Source: Mytilus edulis | Lineage: Eukaryota > Mollusca > Bivalvia > Mytilida > Mytilidae | DNA length: 64,000 nucleotides | Assembly: GCF_963676685.1 (NCBI RefSeq) | Contig: NC_092354.1 | Coordinates: forward strand, 19,536,746 to 19,600,745 | Direction of reading: 5' to 3' | In this document: positions 22,901-34,500 of the stretch, piece after piece | Layout of the letters: every line of letters begins with the position of its first letter | Numbering within the stretch: the first letter of the stretch is position 1 | Notes under the pieces: generated by a model | What the model saw: only the letters and a program-made list of their open reading frames with translations | Databases searched by the model: none | Told to the model about the DNA's origin: nothing | Made by a program: the position numbers and the translations under genes

Positions 22901-25900
22901 AAATGATTCTAAAAACAAAAGAAAATGATATTTGTTTAAATATTTTGGTTAATACAATAAATCACCAAGTTTTCCTTATATAAACAAACAGTTTAACCAT
23001 AAAATTGTTAATCTGTCTCAAAAATTGTAGATTAGGGCAAATAACTAGACCAATTTTGTACTGTGATTGTACAATCCAAGATGGAGGTATACCATGTGTC
23101 TACCTTAAAGAGGATGATACATAGAAACCTGAAAATGGTTACAAGAAGGGTTTTATATTGCATACTATAGATAAACCGTATGTATGGACCTAATGGCATT
23201 GTTTACGCTATAATAGCATCCATGCATTCATAATTGTATCAGTTAACGCTTGGGGGTTTTCTAAATCTGTTCTTACTTCTATCTTGTTGCTGTTGATGTG
23301 TGTCTCGATCGTCTTTTGGCCTTCATATTTCACTTTTTTAATTCACCTTGTAACATAGTAGGTTAAATACATTTAAACTAAGACTGCTTGTAACTTCTTT
23401 CAGACATCATCATACGGACGTGGACATTCTATGAATGTACCTCTTAAAAGTCCAGGAATTCCTAAATACTGTATATCTGTAGATAAGATGGAATTTGAAG
23501 ATTGTTCCTGCACTGTCGTCGACGAAGGAGGGTGTCAAACGTGTCCTTGTTACTCAGGTAAACTTTATATGTATACCTCCGTGTTCGGGTTGCGAGGCTT
23601 AAATAGTACATAAAATGTAGATTTAAAACAAAATGTAATTATATGAACGTTTAAAGGTATTCAAATGGTCTTGACCTCCTGTTAAAATGGCATGATCTGT
23701 GCCTGGTTTTATTGGTCAATAATTTAATTTTGGATGTAACGCGTCTTCTGATTGGCTGACGTTATTTTGTTATAAGCCCATAGACATAATCTAGTCATGT
23801 GACCGTGACGTCATCAACGTTTTTTCGTGGTTTTCTACGGTTTAAAATGGAATTTAGCATTAAATTATAAGAAATGACTGTAATATTTTTTCTGTCTATT
23901 CGAAATAACATAAAAAATAAAAAATATTACAGTCATTCCTTAATTAATCTCCGATTTGATTTTATAATTGCCCCTTCTTTATTGTCGAACTTACATTTAG
24001 GTATTTATTTATCATTATTTTTTTTTAAATTTATTACCAATCTTTGATTACGTTTAGCAAGCAGATTTTGGATCGCAGTCAGGCCGAAAGAATCTCAAGA
24101 AAAACCGAAACCGAAACACAATGAATGCCTTGGTACAACATTGTGTATGATGTCTTGTAAAGGAGGTTATCATCTAGGAGAAACTGGTTCTGACGGTTGC
24201 CAGTCGTGTACATGTCTAAAACGAGGTTAGCAGGAAGTGGTAAATATTATGAGGCCCTTCAATTCTTCAATGTATATCATTCCTTTATATCTGCAATGAA
24301 TACGCGTATTTTGTTTTCATTGGAGTCATATAGTAATAGCATAAATTAATTTGATACTCGAATTCTTCATTATATTTGGTAAAAATTAGAAGGAATTTTC
24401 AATTCGAGAATAAAACAAAATACAAAGCGCTTAAAAATACTTTTCATAGTAAATTCATTAAAGCTGTAGTAAGATGATAAAATGTCACTGGCCTTTTTAA
24501 ACGAAGTATAACTTGAAGAGTTATAATTGCACAATTGGCCGTTTCAGAATCAAAGGACTATGGGTAATTTCATTGTTCGTACCCCAAAATGAAAATAACG
24601 TCACGACATTGGTTGAATTTCCATTGTTTTGGACGTTTTCAACCAATCACGACGTTTCGGAGTACATTTTTGAAAATATTACCCAGAATGCAATAGATTC
24701 TGAATTTACTTCGCCGTTTGAAAGAAAAAAACTATGTGTATATTCTCAAAGACATAATCATATCTTTTCAATAAACTGAAAGAAGACAAAAAATGATAGA
24801 CTGTACAGAAAATAAGGTTATATAAATATTTCAAGCGAATTCAAACTAATTAAAATCCATATTTATATTAATAGCTTGCTCGTTCATAACAGACCAATAT
24901 CTTTAATTAGATTGAAACGAACTTGAATTAATAATGCAACATATTGTTTGACATTCCAGATCAAAAACAAACTGAAAAAACACATAAGAACGAGGAAAAA
25001 ACATGCTTAAAGTTATACGAATGTATCATTAAATGTTCCGAAAGAAAGTTAGGATTTACTGTTGGGGAAGAAACTTCCGATGGCTGTAGGAGTTGTAAAT
25101 GTCAAGAGGGAAAATCTAGTGGCAGCGGTGGCAAAACAAACAACGGTGGCGTAGGATCCATGATGGAAATGTTTGGCAATACAAATGGTGGCAACAATGT
25201 TCTTAAGTGTGAGTGTCCCTCTAAAACAAGATTTACCATAGTCCTATTACTAGTATATGATACTTGTTTTCGACTTTTTAATAATCTTGAATTTTGTCTT
25301 ATTTTGCTCTCTTTGTTTTATTCCGTTCACACCCTTTTCAAAGCAATATATGCTTAATTTGTGTTAGCTGAACCAAATGTCACTAGTTCTAAAAGAGGGA
25401 CGAAAGATACCAGAAGGACAGTCAAACTCATAAATCTAAAATAAACTGCATGGCTAAAGATGAAAAAGACACACAGACAAACAATGACATATGACACAAC
25501 ATAGAAAACTATATAAAAACTAAAAAGAATAAGCAACACGAACCCCACCAAAAACTAGGGGTGATCTCAGGTGCTCCGGAAGGGTAAGCAGATTCATAAA
25601 TAAATTGCCGAATCAAATCAGAAAACCCAACATTTTGCTGTTCGTGAAAGTCTAGTTAGTACTAAATGTGTCTTGCTAAACAGGTATAATTAATGACATG
25701 AATGTTCTTTTGGATCACATCATTACATTAATCGTAATGTGTGTATAAGATAAGAAACGATGAGGTTTTTTTTTATTAGAGAGATAGCACGAGCTTTGGT
25801 TTCTTGGCTCTCGGTTTCGTACTCAATTTATTTTGATGTGATCCAGGCGTCATTTTATTAGCACCGACCTCCTTTGAGTACGTTTAAGGAATTTGGCTTT

Positions 25901-28900
25901 AAAAGGGGCTCCGTGTTCCCCTGATAGGGCTTCGAATCCTTGATGTGTCAAGATGCGTGGGCTCTGGGTACCAAGTAAATTGTGCAGCCCTTGTCTTAAC
26001 ATCATCATATTTGTTTAACCAGATGTCCTATAAATATCAATGCTAAACATTGACTCGATACATCGTTCAATTACTGTAAGTTCAATCGGCAATCCTCGAG
26101 TGACTCCGCTACTTTCCTTCTTTAGATGAAGTTACGGAGTCAGCCGAGTTGTGACGAATTACTTTTAAGTTTATGCTGTTCTTTCGTATACTTTCAGCTC
26201 CTAATAAAGCAAGTAACGAGTCAAAAGCGAAATGTAATCCTCCAATGGTCATGTGTACCAATGATGGTAATAATTGTAAGTCATGATGAAATTGTAGGGG
26301 ATCGTCTCAAAATTGAAAAAAAAACTTGTATAATTTCATATACTTTGTTATGTTTACATAGTATTAGCTGTCCAATTTTGTTTAATGTTAATGGGTGTTA
26401 CAGATATGATTTTGTTATTGTTGACACGTTCTTAGAAAAGTCCATTTTGTATGTTGAGATTTCGATAAATGACTGTGATAACTTTGTGAACAAATTGTCT
26501 TATTATCATACCTCATAGTAATGAATTCAATAAATAGCAATTATTTCCCTATAGTAATGCAAACAATGTCTGGTGGCAGCGGTGGTTCTGTAGGCAGTGG
26601 TGGTTCTAGTGGTAGCGGAAGTGGCAGCGGTCCGTTTAATCCCATGGGAGGAGGTTCTGGTTCGGGTGGAGGAATGAAGAATCCTTTTGGTTCATCATCT
26701 GGTGGAGCAGGATCGGGCGCCGGAATGAAGAGTCCCTTTGGTTCATCATCTGGAGGAGCAGGATCGGGCGCCGGAATGAAAAGTCCATTTAGCAAAGGAG
26801 GTGGAGGTGCGGGTGGTGCTCCCGGAATGGGAGGGATGGGTCCACATGGGCCTTCAAGTAAGTAGTACAAAGTTCTTTAATGAAGATTTAGTAGGGACAA
26901 AACGGTTTTTAATTTTTTTAACTTATATCTTTGTTTTAACTTGGGACGACTTACAGCTTACACTATTGTAAAGACACCACATGCACTTGTCTCAGAAGTT
27001 TTTTCTCCTAAATACCTCAACACAAAAGTCATGTTTATTAAGGAAAACAAATTTCTGAGACAAGTGCCTGTGAAAAAGACGTGCTTTTTTATTACGACTA
27101 AATTTTAACCGGTGAACTTTGTTTTGAGGCGCTGGAGTTGCTACTTTCAAGGGGTTTTGATTATATAACGAAATTGACTTCTCTGGAGGGTCTACGGTAG
27201 TTTGTGTTCTTTCTTCACATAGTTTGTGTTCTTTCTTCACATTCAAACAAAATAAAATACCATGGAAAATAAAAAATTGTATGTCAGTAAACAATATCAA
27301 ATAAATGATATTTTAATGATATATCAAACCTACGATTGATTTAATATATTTGCTTTATGCAGACTTAGCGCAAGTTATCTTATTCAACTAGTATCACTAA
27401 ATTTTAATCGTGCGAGTCTATGACATGTTAGTAAGATATATAGAAGTTGGATTGAACAAAGAAAATATACTCTTTTTTGTTGTTGTTATGAGCAAAGGTT
27501 AAAACGTGATTTCTTATTCTTATTTTTCAGATCCAGGTTTTCCCAGTCAAAAGAAAGGTACGTTAAAGCTAGTATTTATATATACTTGTCCTGTACGGGA
27601 ACTGAAGCCAAATGGTGATATAGCAATGTAAAAATACAAAAAGCTAGAGGCAAATCACCAGACTGGAACAGTTGGGAGTTTGGATAGCAGATTATTTTCA
27701 AATTGCTGGGTGGCAAGAGGTCTCGCTGTTCTACCCTCTTTCCATTTTTCTCCCAAAAGGGGTAGATAACAGACAAGTTCTTTCTTAAAAATAGTTTAAC
27801 CATTTCACTTACTTTTTTGTATCAAACAAATTTATCTGTATTCATTGTAGTGGAACAGACGTCATATAATGAGAATTGCTTTGGGCCATCATGTTCAGCG
27901 AAAGACGGTGGTCTTGTCGAAGGTTAGTGATAATTTATTTGTGCTTATATTTGTCTGGATGGTGTTTACTGAATATGTATATATTTGTATAATCTATCAA
28001 ACCTCATACATTTTGTCATAGCCAAGTTATCTGTCTTTCCACGTTGGAGTACTCGAAAAGTGTTGCCTCGAAAGTTCTCTGCACTCAAATTTGCAAAGGA
28101 GCGGCACAACTTTTGGTTTTCTGTTGGGTTTTTTTTGCAATTGAAATAGTAGTTAAGAGCAACAGATGCTATTCAATGACTCCCAGGATCAAACAGATTT
28201 AGACAACTCCATTTTCACAGAGTAGTCATTTAGCCTACGAGTGAGAGGTTAAGCTAGCTATAAAACCAGGTTTAATCAACCAGTTTCTACATGAGAAAAT
28301 GGCTGTACAAAGTCAGGAGTATGACAACTGGTATCCATTCGTTTAATGTGTTTGAGCTTGAAATTGCCTTTTAGTTTAGTTTAGTTTAAACATATTGTAT
28401 TGTCTAAATATACAATAGGATTGGATGCTTGTTATAACAACTTAAGATAATCCACTCTATATATGTATAATATACAAAATTTCAAGATGACAACAATTAT
28501 ATATTTCAGTACAACATGAAAATATGTATACAATAAATATATTATGTTTAAACAGTAACAGTTGGATACGAGTACACTTTAAGATACAGCAATATTAATA
28601 AAAAAAAATCTGTTTGTATGGCGTATATAACTATGTACATTTCTGAAAAGGATTGTGTTTTGTTCAACAGTGATTTCGTCTGTTCCAAATTAAATATGTA
28701 TTATGGAGATAACAGCTAAGTGTTGAATGGTTTCAAAGAGCATATTTCTAAAAGTTATGTAGAGTAGACATTCTAAGAAAAAAAATGAATCAAAAATCTT
28801 CTTTTGCTTAGGGACTTTTCGTGTAGAATTTTCTTAGGAGTTTGGTGTTTTTGTTATTTTACTTTTTGTTGGGGATATTTATACTGTCCAATATTTTACT

Positions 28901-29008
28901 GCTTATGACTATATATAACTACTACTAAGGACGAAGATTAGTGATTATTTTCTTTCTGTTACAGGCACACTTGAAAACGATCTCATCATGGGTATATTCC
29001 GGAAGTGA
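19869..29008 (+). CDS. Gene B: secreted cysteine-module and glycine-rich protein, 11 exons, complete
   Basis: Eleven exons join without a frame break into 527 residues plus stop. Layout: signal peptide 1-17; six-Cys module about 18-47; Ser/Gly, Asn and Met/His-rich block 48-166; modules at about 167-217, 218-273 and 274-356; a half module (CNPPMVMC) 357-379; a Gly/Ser/Met block 380-480 with a 17-residue repeat; a 9-codon micro-exon; a short two-Cys segment (CFGPSC); and a C-terminus ending MGIFRK. The modules end GC-x2-C-x-C like Gene A and resemble antistasin motifs (inference). All introns are phase 1 except the phase-0 intron 3. The protein should be extracellular; Gly-rich blocks next to cysteine modules suggest a structural matrix component, such as shell or byssus, but an inhibitor is not excluded. 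AATAAA follows the stop. Confidence 0.87.
20715..20807 (+). CDS. Gene B exon 2: cysteine module 1
   Basis: Acceptor TTATTTCAG and donor GTAAGT, 93 nt, phase 1-1. Module CPFSNPQCHPLC then GECKYCRC (spacing 6,3,6,2,1). Confidence 0.87.
20944..21084. repeat. Near-perfect palindrome, two arms of about 59 bp
   Basis: The arm GACCCACTACGGATCCATAG continues to CCATAGG, and its complement starts at 21026 with CCTATGGATTTTATTCACC; the loop is about 23 bp. It sits in intron 2 of Gene B. Confidence 0.7.
21899..22254 (+). CDS. Gene B exon 3: low-complexity Ser/Gly and Met/His block
   Basis: Acceptor TTATTTCAG, 356 nt. It begins APSSGSGSSS, carries repeated SGSGSSD units, turns Asn/Gly-rich, then has KVIIIHEKDTQTQQL and a Met/Gly/His tail (GGNMGGHMASHM). 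The donor GTGTGT gives phase 0, which fits only the next exon's phase-0 start. No cysteine occurs in this exon. Confidence 0.82.
22511..23107. mobile_element. Possible TIR element in intron 3 of Gene B
   Basis: Ends TAAGGTAGA and TCTACCTTA are inverted. AT-rich with no coding frame. The short ends make this uncertain. Confidence 0.4.
23404..23557 (+). CDS. Gene B exon 4: cysteine module 2
   Basis: Acceptor CTTTCAG and donor GTAAAC, phase 0 in and phase 1 out. It encodes YGRGHSM..., then a six-Cys module whose last part is DCSC...GGCQTCPC. The C-x-C after a ten-residue gap is a variant of the usual C-x3-C. Confidence 0.85.
24058..24225 (+). CDS. Gene B exon 5: cysteine module 3
   Basis: Acceptor CGTTTAG, 168 nt, phase 1-1. 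A basic stretch (EKPKPKHN) is followed by CLGTTLCMMSC then GSDGCQSCTC. The donor GTTAGC is weak, but reading on gives a stop, and the phase fits the next exon. Confidence 0.83.
24536..24722. mobile_element. Foldback MITE, copy 2
   Basis: GGCCGTTTCAGAATCAAAGG...GGGTAATTTCATTGT pairs with the segment ending ATAGATTCTGAATTTACTTCG; it matches 11713-11900 in reverse orientation. It lies in intron 5 of Gene B. Confidence 0.65.
24960..25208 (+). CDS. Gene B exon 6: cysteine module 4 plus Gly/Asn tail
   Basis: Acceptor ACATTCCAG and donor GTGAGT, 249 nt, phase 1-1. Module CLKLYECIIKC then SDGCRSCKC, with a long 16-residue middle loop, then a Gly/Asn/Met-rich tail. Confidence 0.84.
26198..26266 (+). 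CDS. Gene B exon 7: half module
   Basis: Acceptor ACTTTCAG and donor GTAATA, 69 nt, phase 1-1. It encodes NKASNESKAKCNPPMVMCTND, with only two cysteines, resembling the first half of a module. It is supported mainly by splice phase. Confidence 0.7.
26555..26857 (+). CDS. Gene B exon 8: Gly/Ser/Met block with 17-residue repeats
   Basis: Acceptor TCCCTATAG and donor GTAAGT, 303 nt, phase 1-1. About 100 residues of Gly and Ser with the tandem unit MKSPFGSSSGGAGSGAG (two units and a partial third, the first with N in place of the first S). The 51-bp DNA units are nearly identical, so the repeat is recent. Cysteine is absent. Confidence 0.85.
27199..27242. repeat. 22-bp tandem duplication
   Basis: AGTTTGTGTTCTTTCTTCAC is repeated twice directly in intron 8 of Gene B. 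Confidence 0.7.
27531..27557 (+). CDS. Gene B exon 9: 27-nt micro-exon
   Basis: Acceptor TATTTTTCAG and donor GTACGT, encoding NPGFPSQKKG across the junctions, phase 1-1. It is small but has strong sites and preserves the frame. Confidence 0.72.
27851..27922 (+). CDS. Gene B exon 10: two-cysteine segment
   Basis: Acceptor TTCATTGTAG and donor GTTAGT, 72 nt, phase 1-1. It encodes NENCFGPSCSAKDGGLVE. It may be a remnant of a cysteine module. Confidence 0.75.
28965..29008 (+). CDS. Gene B exon 11: C-terminus and stop
   Basis: Acceptor TCTGTTACAG; encodes GTLENDLIMGIFRK then TGA. The polyadenylation signal follows 42 bp downstream of the stop. Confidence 0.8.
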
Positions 29009-29050
29009 CGTAGCAAAACACAGTCGGGAGCAAGAACAATTATTATTTGG

Positions 29051-29056
29051 AATAAA
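29051..29056 (+). terminator. Polyadenylation signal of Gene B
   Basis: AATAAA lies 42 bp after the stop codon of Gene B. Confidence 0.6.
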
Positions 29057-29698
29057 AGTATTACAATGATTTATACCTGCCTTATATTGGTAAACATTAC
29101 ATTAACTATTCTCAATGTATATAGCAAAAGTTTATGACACCAATAATTTCATGCACCCTATCGTTCACTTCGAATGGTAATTTTTCGTTTAGTGTTGGAA
29201 ATAAAACATGGGATCACTTCCACATGATATCATATGAGATCACATGAGATCATCGTACAATAAAAACACATTATAATCTTCTTCTTTTTTAATCAGCCAG
29301 TCAGTTTGCAGTTTGCAATTTAAAATAATTTGCTGATATTGACACTTATATCTATTTAGAATTTAAGGGCATCTGTCTTTGTATTGGTAACAAGTTTTCT
29401 AAATGTTCTATTTTACTCTAATTTGGCTCTGCTGGGTGTGTAGTTTTTACATATGTTGTTTGGTAAAAAGATCATAATATTACAATGGTAATTTTAGTCG
29501 GCTTGTGATGTTAATTCTTAAATAAATAGACACCGTGTTACTCGTCTTTTCTATGTATTAAATGTGTGGTCTTTTTTCTCTTGATTTCTGTTTTTTTTTA
29601 ACTTTGGTATTGTACGCTGCTGAAATTTACTTGTCAATTGAAATTAAATTTCACAAATTTCGAGATCCTCTGGTTTTGTCGGATTTATACAAATTTTA

Positions 29699-29970
29699 AT
29701 GTGTACCTAACACTACAGGGAGATAACTCTGTAAAATCAGCTAAACGTTTTAATAACGTTGTGTTGTTAAGGGAATATAAAGCTTAATGATCAAAATAAG
29801 TGTTTTTCAAACTGCTATATAACCAGTGTACTATTTTTCATAAAATGGTTGGTTCAATTTTTTTGAAATTGTTATATTTTTGTAAAATTGTCAAAGTAAA
29901 TACTTTGTAAAAAAAATATAACAATTAAATTAGCCAAATTAATTTTGGTGAAGGTGTTGGGTACCACCTT
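29699..29970. mobile_element. GGTACC-ended MITE, copy 1
   Basis: Starts GTGTACCTAACACTACAGGG and ends GTTGGGTACCACCTT; it aligns with 33421-33700 throughout. Confidence 0.6.
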
Positions 29971-30084
29971 AAAAGATTTGCATGCTAAAATTTCTTTGCA
30001 TTATAATTACAAACACAGAAAGAATAAACGGAGTGTTGTCAGATCTTTGAATTCGGAGGCATAGCTTATATACATGGTCAGTAT

Positions 30085-31315
30085 TTTAATCAGATTGAAT
30101 TGATGCAATGTTGATATGGATATTTCTAATAAATGTAATGTTGATATGGATATTTCTCATAAATGTAATGTTGATATGGATATTTCTCATAAATGTTATG
30201 TTGATATGGATATTTCTAATAAATGTAATGTTAATATAGGATATGGATATTTCTAATAAATGTAATGTTAATATAGGATATGGATATTTCTAATAAATGT
30301 AATGTTAATATAGAAAATTCTCATAAATGTAATGTTGATATGGATATTTCTAATAAATGTAATGTTGATATAGATATTTCTCATAAAATGTAATGTTGAT
30401 ATGGATATTTCTAATAAATATAATGTTAATATCGAAATTTTTCATAAATGTAATGTATTTAGGATATCACTAATAAATGTAATGTTAATTAGAATATTTT
30501 CAGTAAATGTAATGTTGACAAAAACATTTCCAGTAAATGTAATGTGAATAAGAATATTTCTATTAATAACAATCTTAATATGGATATTTTTAATACATGT
30601 AATGTTAATATGGATTTTTCTAATAAATGTGATGCCAATACGAATATTTCCAGTAAATATAATATAATATAATGTTTATACGAATATTTTCAGTATATGT
30701 AATATAAATCAGAATATATCCATTTAATGTAATGTTAATACGATTATTTGCAGTAAAGCTAATATGAATATTTCTAATAAATGTACAATGTAATGTTAAT
30801 ATAAATATGTCTTATAACTGTTATGTTAATATGGATATTTCTAATAAATGTAATATTCTTAGGATATCACTAATAAATGTAATGTACTTAGGATATTTCT
30901 AATAAATGTAATGCTAACAAAAATACTTCCAGTAAATGTTATGGTAATAAGGAAATATGTTAATATGGATATTTCTAATAAATGTAATGTTAATACGAAT
31001 ATTTCAAGTAAATGTAGTGTTAAAACGAATATTTTCAGTAAATGTAATATAAATCAGAATATATCCATTTAAATTAATGTTTATACAAACATTTCACGGA
31101 AATGTAATATAAATCAGAATACATCCATTTAAAGTAATGTTTATACGAATATTTTCAGTAAATGTAATGTGTATACGAATATTTCCGGTAAAGTTAATGT
31201 TAATGTGAATATTTCTAATAAATGTAAAATGTAACGTTGATATAAATATTTCTAAAAAATGTACAATGTAATGTTGATATAAATATTTCTTATAAATGTA
31301 ATGTTCATTATTTCT
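30085..31315. repeat. Minisatellite, about 30-bp unit
   Basis: About 40 variants of AATGTTGATATGGATATTTC plus TAATAAATGT. The left end is most regular and the right end more degenerate. It abuts the stop codon of Gene C, whose 3' UTR would have to run into it. Confidence 0.85.
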
Positions 31316-31322
31316 ACTACAG

Positions 31323-31507
31323 TTATGCACTGTACACACTTGAGGAACGAGGTGTGTCGTTTTGTAAGAGTAATTTACGACTCTTGCGTACTTCCGTTAC
31401 TGTTAGTACTTCGTGTACGTGTTGTGATAGCGTTGCGTCATCAGAAATCAGCATCCCATCATTTGTTGTAACTTCAACTGGTGGGTTTAATCTCAGAGCA
31501 GTTGCAG
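31323..31507 (-). CDS. Gene C last exon: CIDE-N domain 3, second half, and stop
   Basis: Acceptor CCGTTTCAG, phase 1 in, 185 nt to TAA. Contains NPPVEVTTNDGMLISDDATL and EVLTVTE, aligning to the acidic strand region of domains 1 and 2 but lacking the LVLE core and terminal Trp. It ends SSSVYSA. Confidence 0.78.
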
Positions 31508-34500
31508 CTGAAACGGAAAAAAATAACATGAAATGAAAAGCATTCAATTGCGAATGTAAGCGTACAAACAGAACTTGTTTACTGGGTTTACAAAGACAGA
31601 TAGTAAAAAAATCCAGAAGGATTGGCAAAACATATATTTTTCAAATTGAATGTGAAAATATAAAAAAAATCTATACAGAGAAAAAAACTTAAAAAATAAA
31701 AGCAAAAAAATGAAGAACCCTTATCCATACCCTCATACCTGCATAAATTCAGTTTTGATACTGAAATCAAATCAAACGTTGAGCTATTACGGATAAACAT
31801 ATTAAAATAGAAATTATAAGTAATTACATTGGTGATTGTATTTGATCTCTTGAAGAGGATTGTTGATTGCTGTGTGTTGGTTGACAATTTGATGTACAGT
31901 GGCAAACATTTATTAAATGTACAATATGTAAGTTCCACCTTTGATGAAGTGTGAAAAATATAATTTGGGAAAGTTGTATAGGGACAGTAATTTTGCCTTA
32001 TTTAACATAGGCATCTTAGACACCCTCAGAGTTGTTGCAAAGGTGAAAACGTGAAGAGTATGTGAGTGTGGGTTTCACGTTACACAGGATGTCGGATTTA
32101 CAATTCTCTTATCGATCGGACGTATCATTCGTTTAAAATCGGCAAATTACCGATTGCGGATATGGTTGGTCATTAATAAATTCCGCCCATCCTGCCTCCC
32201 ATTATTTTCTTAACGTGCGTCTACGTGAATTAAATTTTCTTCATCGAGTTATGAGGTTAGAACATCGAAAAAAACTCAGATATACATACCCAGAAGTTTG
32301 CTTTATTTTCAATACTGCCGGAGCCGGCAATACCGCAGGAGATTTCTTTTTGACTTAAAATAAAAGTCGATCGTTCACTCATAATGTACACTTACTTATT
32401 TTCGAGAGTAGAAAATTAACAGGAATATAATTTTGAAAATAAGTTGTTTTACATAAGTTTTACCTGCAAAGTGTAGTCCAACTACATTACTTGCAAATAT
32501 TTCTTTCCTTTTTCGTCCATCGAGAGACCGCACAACAAACATATGCCTTCAAAAGTAAGATATATATATCAAGTTAAACCTCTTTGCACAGTATCATGAA
32601 AGAGGGACGAAAGATACCAAAGGGACAGTCAAACTCATAAATCTAAAATAAACTGACAACGCCATGGCTAAAAATGAAAAAGACAAACAGACAAACAATA
32701 GTACACATGACACAACATAGAAAACTAAAGAATAAACAACACGAACCCTACCAAAAACTAGGGGTGATCTCAGGTGCATAAATAACGTCAACAGGAAGTA
32801 ACTATTGTTGATCAGATCTCGAATACCCATACTGTGGTGTGTTGTCTTTTATTAGGGAACATCTTCCGAATCAAGATTTTCGACTCTCCGGACTTTCCCG
32901 AAGTCCTGCGTTAACCTTAATTGTCGAGTTTATGAACTTCGGTCCATGCTTGGAAGTTGGTCTGAGACATGTTCCCATTCTTAAAATCATTCCAGCCAAT
33001 ACCGGAAGAACATAGTCAGGTCATAAGTCAACCATTCAGAACCAGTATATACATGTATGCTAAATGATGATTTTCGAATGTCATGAATATGGAATGATAT
33101 TATTAGCTATGTACCGTAATGCACAAGCAAAATTATTCAAACGTAAGCTACATTATACATCATATATATAGGACTGAATAATAGATTATTATCGCCCAGT
33201 TATAAATATTAGTCATGTATACATACTACACAGTAAATAAACCTGAAATCGTTACACCAGTCAAACACGTCGAGAAAGATCATTACAGTGAAACATGTTT
33301 GCAGTCAGAATGGAATTGCGTTAAAATACAATTTATTAAACACTTCCTTCCAAAGATTTTATCATTTTTTTTTTAAATTGTCCGTCCTAGTATTCTTTCC
33401 CAATTCAATGTATATCAGTTAAGGTGGTACCTACCATTACAGGGAGATAACTCCGTAAAAATCAGTTAAACGTTTTAATAACTTTGTATTGCTAAAGAAA
33501 CACTAAGATTCTCAATGATCAAAATTCGTGTTTGTCAAACTGCTGTATAACCAATGAAATTTTTCTGATAAAGTGGTTTGTTCAATTTTTTTTTGAAATT
33601 TTGTATTTTTTGTCAAAGGGTCAAGGTAAACATTTTGTCAAAATTTTATCAAAAATAAACAAGCCAAATTAATATTAGTCAAGGCGTTGGGTACCACCTT
33701 TATGTCAAAGTGTCAACATAAAAAATCACTTGTAAATTCGTGTTTGTTGTGCTTGTGCTTCGTGGCAATCGGATGAATTAAGTAATTTCCAACCGGTTTT
33801 TGCGGTTTGTTCTTTTATAGTGCTGTTATACCACTATCCCAGGTAAAAGAAGGGTTGAGGGCTCACAAACATGTTATAAGAACTCCGCCACATTCCATAT
33901 GAGCCTCTAATTTACTTACGCTCGAGTTGGTTTCTGTTTGATATCATTGTTTTGTTGTATCACCAAAAGTGTCGTTGCTTTTCTCGTTTGAACTATTTAA
34001 CATTTTTCATGTCGTAGCCTTTTATAGTTAAACTAATAGAATTGTTCATTGTTATATGTCGTACGATGACTTATAGTTGCCTTCATCCACGTTATTTTTA
34101 TATCCATACCTTTCTTGGTTTGCCGAATAATGCGAGTTATGTTGAAAATCGCCATCTTGGTGTACTGTCCACGTGCATCCATTTTTTACCGCCATCAGAC
34201 GACTTCCGGTAAAAGCCATAAGCTCACGATCAGATTCAATGTATGTGCCGTCATTTTCAAGACAGATGTACTGCGGTTTATACCCAAGCATGTGTAATGC
34301 TGTGAAGAAACAGAGGTGATAAAATAGTCCAACAGGGGATGGCCGATGGTGATATTGAAAATAATAATATTTTTTGGAAGGAGGTAATATTAAAAGAGTT
34401 ATTGATAGATAAAAATAAACTCATCATATATACCAGGATTGAAATTTAGTAATGGACCAGACACGTGTTTCATCTACAAAAGACTCATCGGTAACGCTCG

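Larger units (their letters stand above)
29057..31322. other. Convergent intergenic region between Genes B and C
   Basis: It contains the 3' flank of B, the MITE at 29699-29970 and the minisatellite. I see no exon in it and no clear AATAAA for Gene C. Confidence 0.5.

Noticed and set aside
26541-26870. Proline-rich open frame on the minus strand
   Set aside because: It is the antisense shadow of the Gly/Ser exon 8 of Gene B, which has matching splice sites and phase.
30085-31315. Possible CRISPR-like regular repeats
   Set aside because: The units are contiguous and variable with no unique spacers; this is an AT-rich minisatellite in a eukaryote.
31094-31339. 81-residue minus frame at the end of Gene C
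   Set aside because: It is made of minisatellite units and lies in another frame from the last exon.
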